A stretch of DNA of 64,000 nucleotides from an uncultured Oscillospiraceae bacterium (GTDB taxonomy: Bacteria; Bacillota; Clostridia; Oscillospirales; Acutalibacteraceae). Below, one piece after another: positions 58,949-64,000 of this stretch. How positions within the stretch are numbered: position 1 is the first letter of the stretch; each line of letters opens with the position of its first letter. The notes below the pieces were generated by a model that did no database searches, had not been told where the DNA came from, and worked only from the letters and a program-made list of their open reading frames with translations. The stretch spans positions 79,283 to 143,282 of the forward strand of contig CABULH010000009.1 in the NCBI GenBank assembly GCA_902492455.1, in the 5' to 3' direction. Both the position numbers and the translations under genes were made by a program.

Positions 58949-61861
58949 ATGAAACATGTGTATGGCCATGGACAGGGATATCGCCTGACCGCGTTTTTGC
59001 TGGCGGTTATACTGCTGCTTCAGGGAAGCGCCGCCGCCGCGGCCGAGAAAACGGACGCTTACAGTGCTGCAGTGGAATCCGGCGTCTCCGGTGGGGAAGA
59101 AAGTGAAGGGATGGAAGATTTCTCCCCCACGGATCAGGGGACCGGCAAATATAAAGAATACTGCTCTGTCCACCAGGAGGCGGCACAGCCCCAGGCCGAT
59201 TATCGTCTCACGGCGGCGGAGGCGTTGGTAGACGGCGCAGCCGTCCTGCAGGACGGACGGATTCGGATTATCGGAGAGGCGCAGGCAACCTGGACTGTCC
59301 AAATTGCAGAAAAGGGTCTGTACCGGATGGCGGTGCGGTATGCCTATACCGACGACTCCTCCGTTGTCAACACCCAGCTGGGGGTACGGATGAACGATGC
59401 CATCCCCTTCCAGGAAGCAGCGGCGCTGGAACTCAAACGCTGGTGGCGGGACGCCGATGAGATTGTGCCCAACGCCGCCGGCAACGACCGAAAGCCCAGG
59501 CAGGAACAGGTCTCTCTGTACACGGAAGGGGATCTGACCGATTTGTCGGGTTCGGTACGGGAATATCTGTTTTTCCTCGATGAAGGAGAGAACCGCGTTA
59601 CCTTGCAGTTTGACAGCGGCAATCTGGACGTGGAAGCCCTGCGGATTTACAATGAGGAAGTGCCGGACTATGAGACATACAGCCTGGAGTTGGGTCAGAT
59701 GCCCCATGGCGGGCGGGACTACCGGAAGATTATCCAAGCGGAGACTTCTTTATACAAAAACGATTCATCCCTGACGGCGGCGCGTGATCGGTCTGGTCCG
59801 GCCACCATGCCCAGCGATCCCGTGAAGCTGAAGCTGAACGTCATAGACAGCTCCACATACAAAAAGCCCGGGCAGATATTGGCCTGGGAGCTGGACATTC
59901 CGGAAGATGGGTTTTATAAAATCGGTTTGCGGGCTCGGCAGAATGATGTGGAGGGGCTCTTTGTAACCCGTCGCATCACCATCGACGGTAAGCTGCCTTT
60001 TGAGGAATGTGGAAATGTGCAGTTCGCTTACGCGGACAAATGGGCGTATACTCAGCTGGGCGGAGAGACGGCTCAGCTGATCTATCTCAAAGCGGGGAAG
60101 CACGTACTGGAAATGGAGGCGGTGAGCGGTGCCTCCGGGAAAATAGCCGCCAAGCTGGAGGACGCTGTATTTTCCTTGAATTTTCTGTACCGGAAGATCA
60201 TCATGATTACCAGCACCGATCCCGACTATTACCGGGATTATAGTCTGGACAAGGAAATCCCCGAACTGATCCCGGGTTTTCGGGAGCTGATCGGGGAACT
60301 GAATGAGATTTTGGACGAACTCAAAGCCATCACCGGGCAGAAGGGTGGTCAGCTCAGCGTATTGTCCCAATTGGTTTATCAGCTGGAGGACTTTATTCAG
60401 GATCCGGTTACCATCACCGACCGGCTAGAAAGCTACAAATCCAATGTCTCGAATGTGGCTGCCCTGATGCTGACTCTGCAGCAGCAACCGCTGGATGTGG
60501 ATTATCTGACGGTTCTGGGCGAGGATCAGGAGATGGGCCGGACAGAATGCGGCTTCTTTGAGAATCTGGCATATAACTGGCAGGCATTTATCGGGTCCTT
60601 TTTCAATGATTATGTGACCTTTGGCAGTGAGGATGGGGTTGGGAAAGAACAGGTTTCCGTATGGTTCAGTGGCGGCCGGGAGCAGGCGGAGATCATTCAG
60701 CAGATTATCGAGAATCGATTTATCCCCGAAAGCGAAATCCGGGTCAATTTAGCACTGGTGCAGATTCCCTTGACCCAGGCCATTCTAGCCGGCAGAGCGC
60801 CGGACGTGGTGCTAAACGCCGCCCGGGGACAGCCGGTCAATCTGGCGGCGAGAACAGCCCTGGCCGATTTAAGCGGCTTTGAAGGCTTTGATAAAATCCG
60901 TGAACAGTTTCTGCCCGACGCACTCATCCCGTATACCTATAAAGGCGGTGTATACGGCATCCCGGTAACTATGGATTTTCATGTGATGTTTTACCGCACC
61001 GATGTGCTGGAGGAACTGGGCATCCGGCCGCCGGAAACATGGGAGGAGCTGTATGAGATCATCCCCGTCATCCAGCGTAGCAACATGACGGTGGGACTGC
61101 CTTATACCGTGATGAGCAGCCAGACAACCATCGATTCGGGGCTAGGAGCCAAGGATCTGTTTCCCACCCTGCTGATGCAGAAGGGCGGGTCCTTCTACAA
61201 TGAGGATCGGACTGCGCTGGCCCTGGATTCCGCGGCAGCCATCGAGGCATTCAAGGAATGGACTGAATTTTACAACCAGTACGGCTTCGATTTGGAATAC
61301 AGCTTTTACAACCGGTTCAGGACGGGAGAAATGCCCATCGGCATCCAGAATTATACGATGTACAATCAGCTTAAGGCGGCGGCACCGGAGATCAAGGGAT
61401 TGTGGGATATGACTCTTGTGCCCGGCACACGGCGGGAGGACGGCACGGTGGACCACACAGAAGCCGCCTCCGGCACGGCGGCGGTGATGTTGAGGGATGC
61501 TGAAAATCCGCAGGCCGCGTGGAAGTTTATGCAGTGGTGGTGCGGCGCCGAGGCGCAGGCCGCCTACGGCACCGAACTGGAGCTGCTGATGGGGGAAGCA
61601 TCCCGTTACAATGCGGCGAACCTGGAAGCTATGACGACGCTGCCGTGGTCCAGCGCTCAGCTGGATGTGCTGAAAAGACAGATGTCCTTTATCACCGAGG
61701 TTCCGGAGGTTGTGGGAAGCTATTACACCTCTCGTGGGGTGGACAACGCCTTCCGCAATGTGCTCTTTAACAGCGAAAACTACAAGGAAGCTCTCATGGA
61801 ACAAGTGGAAACGGTCAACGAGGAACTGATTAGAAAAGCCGATGAGTTCAAGTACCTTTGA
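58949..61861 (+). CDS. Giant solute-binding protein fused to carbohydrate-binding-like domains
   Basis: I start it at ATG 58949, behind GAGAAAGGG. The frame extends to 58865. The 970-residue protein has a signal peptide with no lipobox Cys (LLLQGSAAAAAEKTD). Two beta-rich CBM6/35-like domains follow (about 75-250 with GLYRMAVRYAYTDD, and about 255-400 with DGFYKIGLRARQNDVEG). Then come a helical linker (about 430-540) and a complete family-1 binding-protein domain (about 590-960) with APDVVLNAARGQPVNLAART and YGIPVTMDFHVMFYRTDVLE. An ordinary binding protein is under half this size. How it stays at the cell is unclear. It may be held by glycan binding. Confidence 0.85.
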   Translation: MKHVYGHGQGYRLTAFLLAVILLLQGSAAAAAEKTDAYSAAVESGVSGGEESEGMEDFSPTDQGTGKYKEYCSVHQEAAQPQADYRLTAAEALVDGAAVLQDGRIRIIGEAQATWTVQIAEKGLYRMAVRYAYTDDSSVVNTQLGVRMNDAIPFQEAAALELKRWWRDADEIVPNAAGNDRKPRQEQVSLYTEGDLTDLSGSVREYLFFLDEGENRVTLQFDSGNLDVEALRIYNEEVPDYETYSLELGQMPHGGRDYRKIIQAETSLYKNDSSLTAARDRSGPATMPSDPVKLKLNVIDSSTYKKPGQILAWELDIPEDGFYKIGLRARQNDVEGLFVTRRITIDGKLPFEECGNVQFAYADKWAYTQLGGETAQLIYLKAGKHVLEMEAVSGASGKIAAKLEDAVFSLNFLYRKIIMITSTDPDYYRDYSLDKEIPELIPGFRELIGELNEILDELKAITGQKGGQLSVLSQLVYQLEDFIQDPVTITDRLESYKSNVSNVAALMLTLQQQPLDVDYLTVLGEDQEMGRTECGFFENLAYNWQAFIGSFFNDYVTFGSEDGVGKEQVSVWFSGGREQAEIIQQIIENRFIPESEIRVNLALVQIPLTQAILAGRAPDVVLNAARGQPVNLAARTALADLSGFEGFDKIREQFLPDALIPYTYKGGVYGIPVTMDFHVMFYRTDVLEELGIRPPETWEELYEIIPVIQRSNMTVGLPYTVMSSQTTIDSGLGAKDLFPTLLMQKGGSFYNEDRTALALDSAAAIEAFKEWTEFYNQYGFDLEYSFYNRFRTGEMPIGIQNYTMYNQLKAAAPEIKGLWDMTLVPGTRREDGTVDHTEAASGTAAVMLRDAENPQAAWKFMQWWCGAEAQAAYGTELELLMGEASRYNAANLEAMTTLPWSSAQLDVLKRQMSFITEVPEVVGSYYTSRGVDNAFRNVLFNSENYKEALMEQVETVNEELIRKADEFKYL

Positions 61862-61911
61862 TCCCTGACCGGGCTGCCCCTAGCTTGAATTATTATAAGG
61901 GAGTGCAGGAT

Positions 61912-62925
61912 ATGAGAAACGCGCTGATACCGGATACGTTGCTTTTTAATCAGGAGGATATCCGTCGGGTCATGCCCATGAAGGATATTGTCGATATTGT
62001 GGACAAAACCTTCGCGGATCTGGGGGGGGGCGGCACCGTCAATCCCACCAAGCTGACCCTGGATCTCGGCGAAGTCAATCCTTATCCTCCTTATGACGGC
62101 TTTATGAACGCCATGCCCGCGTATATCGGATGGCAGGATATTGCCGGGCTGAAATGGGTGGGTGGTTTTCTGGGTGAACGGCGCCAGGCTGGTCTGCCCT
62201 ATATCACCTCCATGATCCTGCTGATCGATCCCCATCTGGGTAATTTTATCGCGGCTATGGACGGGGCCTACATCACCAATATGCGCACCGGCGCCCAGAC
62301 GGCGGTGGCCCTGAGCTATTTGACGGATAAAAAATCCATCCGCTTAGGACTGTACGGCGCGGGCATGCAGGGGCATACCCAGACCATGGCCATAGCTGAA
62401 CGGTTCGACATTCAAGAGGTGCACGTTTACGATGTTTACCGTCCGGCTGCGGAAAAGTACGCCAGGGATATGCAATCTCTGGTGTCTGGTAAAATTCATA
62501 TCTGTGATTCACCGGAGGAAGCCGCCGCCGGAGACGCGGTTATCACGGTTACCCAATCCAAGGAGCGTTTCCTAAAAAAAGAGTGGCTTGCGCCGGGGAC
62601 GATTTTCTTTCCCATGGGTTCCTATCAGGAGTGTGAAAACGATGCGTTGCTCGGCTGCGATAAAATTGTGGTGGATCATATCGGGCAGGCACTCCACCGG
62701 GGTGCGCTCAAGGAACTCAATCATATGGGCGTTATAACGGAAAAGAATATCACCGCTACCATCGGTGATCTGGCGGCGGGAAAAGCGACGTGTATCCTGC
62801 GGCCGGACGAGCGGATTCTTTGTATCCCCATCGGCACCGGCGCCATGGATATTGCCGTTGCCAGCGTAGTATACGACCGACTGAAGGCCGAAGAGAAGAT
62901 CGGCAGATTCCGTTTTGTGGAGTAG
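61912..62925 (+). CDS. Ornithine cyclodeaminase/mu-crystallin family dehydrogenase
   Basis: I start it at ATG 61912 (MRNALIPDTLLFNQEDIRRV), with AAGGGAGTGCAGGA upstream. The frame reaches back to 61858. The 337-residue protein has the family's Rossmann loop GLYGAGMQGHTQ near residue 145, AMDGAYITNMRTGAQTAVAL before it, and the late TIGDLAAGK segment. Members include ornithine cyclodeaminase, ketimine reductase and imino acid or amino acid dehydrogenases using NAD(P)H. With the class III aminotransferase of the same locus it could handle an amino-sugar or amino acid product. It is the last clear gene of the operon. Confidence 0.87.
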   Translation: MRNALIPDTLLFNQEDIRRVMPMKDIVDIVDKTFADLGGGGTVNPTKLTLDLGEVNPYPPYDGFMNAMPAYIGWQDIAGLKWVGGFLGERRQAGLPYITSMILLIDPHLGNFIAAMDGAYITNMRTGAQTAVALSYLTDKKSIRLGLYGAGMQGHTQTMAIAERFDIQEVHVYDVYRPAAEKYARDMQSLVSGKIHICDSPEEAAAGDAVITVTQSKERFLKKEWLAPGTIFFPMGSYQECENDALLGCDKIVVDHIGQALHRGALKELNHMGVITEKNITATIGDLAAGKATCILRPDERILCIPIGTGAMDIAVASVVYDRLKAEEKIGRFRFVE

Positions 62926-63590
62926 CTTCTTTTCTATTTTGCAGCGCTTATGGTATCTCTGAAAGTATGCACCAAACTGTATCCAAGTGGAAATATCTGT
63001 CGGTATGACCTATCGAACTGATAATATTGTCTTATGGATAAGCGGATGACACTGCCCGCATTCAGCGATGAACTGGTGAGTGTACGGGCGAAGAAAAAAG
63101 AGTTGCTTGAGCAGATAGATCGCATCGTTCCGTGGGGAGGAATGGTTCACAGAAATCAAGCCGTGCTATTATATAGGAGAGCGCGGAATAATCACTACGA
63201 GTTGGAACTGATGCTGCGGATCAATGTGCTCCATAATCTATAAGATCTCTCAGATATGGGAACTGTAGCAGAGGTCATAGACAGCTGTGCGTTCTCGAAA
63301 TTTTGTGGCATTGATTCCAGTAGGGGACGATTGTGGACTCGACGATATTAGAAGCGCCATCCTCTACCAAGAACAAGGAGAAAGAACGGGATCATGATGC
63401 GCATCAAGTGAAGAAGGGTAGTGCATGGTACTTCGGCTATAAGGCCCATATCGGTGTCGATCAGGAAAGTGTCTTGTTTCACAATATTTAAAGGTGACCA
63501 GTACTAGCATACATGATGTCACAATGGTGCCAAGGCTTCTAACAGGTGAAGAAAGTTCTGTTAATGGTGATAGCGGATATCCCGGCAAGG
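62926..63590 (+). pseudogene. Decayed IS5-type transposase
   Basis: From 63034 a frame gives LPAFSDELVSVRAKK, then QIDRIVPWGGMV and ELELMLRINVLHNL, matching the N-terminal part of IS5-family transposases. A stop and frame changes follow, then SDMGTVAEVIDSCAFSKFCG-like sequence. Later come KKGSAWYFGYKAHIGVDQES, TSTSIHDVTMVPRLLTGEES and NGDSGYPGKE, the Tyr/Phe-G-x-K-A-H and GDSGY blocks of the DDE catalytic core. At least two frameshifts and an internal loss make it inactive. Bases 62926-63033 hold no gene and may be the old left end of the element. No terminal inverted repeats could be fixed. Confidence 0.78.
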
Positions 63591-63877
63591 AAGAGACCTT
63601 TCGTTGTCGTTACGGCACCGTGTATCTATATATAGACGGAGAACCCTCCGCCGCGCCCCAAGCCAAACCGCCGGCGGGCAGCGAGGAATATTACAACGTG
63701 TGGCATGAAATCATACTGCACGAGGGAGATCAATACACGATGATGCCGGATACCCGTCATTGGTTCCAGGCAGGAGACAAGGGAGCGGTGGTTTCGGAAT
63801 TCAGCACCAAGAGCGTGGATGAATATGATATCTTTACCGATACACGTATCCGCCGGATTCCGGAGATTGAAGATTAA
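63587..63877 (+). pseudogene. D-lyxose isomerase (cupin), C-terminal fragment
   Basis: The final 97 or so codons encode ETFRCRYGTVYLYIDGEP, then YNVWHEIILHEGDQYTMMPD and TRHWFQAGDKGAVVSEFSTK, ending RIRRIPEIED. These are the metal-binding cupin strands and typical end of D-lyxose ketol-isomerases, which interconvert D-lyxose and D-xylulose (or D-mannose and D-fructose). Normal proteins are about twice this length. The 5' half has been replaced by IS5 sequence, and the frame now runs from transposase remnants (from 63494) straight into the isomerase. The His and Glu ligands of the remaining part are intact, but half the barrel is missing. Confidence 0.8.
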
Positions 63878-63891
63878 ACGGAGGTTTCACG

Positions 63892-64000
63892 ATGCTGGTG
63901 ACATTGAATGAAGTGTTGAAGGACGCGCAGGAGAAGCACTACGCGGTGGGGTTGTTCAACACGGTGAATCTGGAGATGGCAAAGGGAGTGCTGGCGGCGG
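63892..64000 (+). CDS. Class II fructose/tagatose-bisphosphate aldolase family, N-terminal part
   Basis: The ATG follows ACGGAGG and the frame MLVTLNEVLKDAQEKHYAVG, then LFNTVNLEMAKGVLAA, runs off the window. The pattern (L.E.L..A....YAVG.FN..N.E) is the start of class II zinc aldolases (FbaA/GatY/KbaY). It would split the phosphorylated ketose made by the kinase of this locus into two three-carbon units or a related pair. Only 36 residues are visible, so the metal-binding His are outside the window. Confidence 0.85.
   Translation, partial: MLVTLNEVLKDAQEKHYAVGLFNTVNLEMAKGVLAA

Overview
The window comes from a Gram-positive member of the Clostridia, most likely an uncultured Oscillospirales/Ruminococcaceae-type gut or digester bacterium. 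The evidence is strong AGGAGG-type ribosome-binding sites, Firmicutes-type promoters, conjugation genes of the Tn1549/CTn type, and a MsmX-style set of sugar ABC permeases with no linked ATPase. No rRNA, tRNA or CRISPR array was seen.

Region 1 (1 to about 29.65 kb) is the interior and right part of an integrative conjugative element, read almost wholly on the + strand. It carries a partial Cys-rich protein, a 975-aa secreted protein, a DUF4406-like protein, and a small VirB2-like (DUF3852-type) gene split into three exons by two complete group II introns. Next come DUF4259, a TrbL/VirB6-like channel, a PrgI/VirB3-like protein, a two-gene VirB4 module, and the membrane stub of the element's cell-wall hydrolase. 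A set of small accessory genes follows, including a decayed cytosine methyltransferase whose overlapping second-frame gene is intact. Then come a putative oriT, a ribbon-helix-helix accessory protein, a MobP-type relaxase with a long Sel1-repeat tail, a Vat-type streptogramin acetyltransferase as cargo, a DUF3991/TOPRIM primase-like protein, the VirD4 coupling protein and a small HTH protein. No integrase and no clear att site are visible. The right junction probably lies between 29.62 and 29.93 kb.

Region 2 (29.9 to 42.3 kb) is a chromosomal sugar/polyol catabolic locus. Two minus-strand operons flank a DeoR-type repressor gene. Operon one holds an amidohydrolase, a Gfo/Idh/MocA oxidoreductase, an L-fucose/L-arabinose isomerase-like protein, a DMT transporter and a DUF4432 epimerase-like protein. 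Operon two holds a second Gfo/Idh/MocA oxidoreductase, a two-component ThrE-type exporter, a class III aminotransferase and an FGGY kinase. Both intergenic control regions contain divergent promoters and repeats sharing a TCGTTC core, suggesting one DeoR regulon.

Region 3 (42.5 to 62.9 kb) is a very long + strand glycan-use operon. It has two pairs of ABC permeases, two solute-binding proteins (one a 970-aa fusion with carbohydrate-binding-like domains), an NHL/TPR surface protein, a Yip1-like membrane protein and a DUF5696 lipoprotein. It also has two anchored surface proteins with carbohydrate-binding-like modules, an extracellular membrane-anchored clan GH-A glycosidase, its cytoplasmic paralogue, and an ornithine-cyclodeaminase-family dehydrogenase. 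Together they look like a capture, cut, import and finish system for one glycan.

Region 4 (62.9 to 64 kb) holds a decayed IS5-type transposase that has replaced the 5' end of a D-lyxose isomerase gene, followed by the start of a class II aldolase gene.
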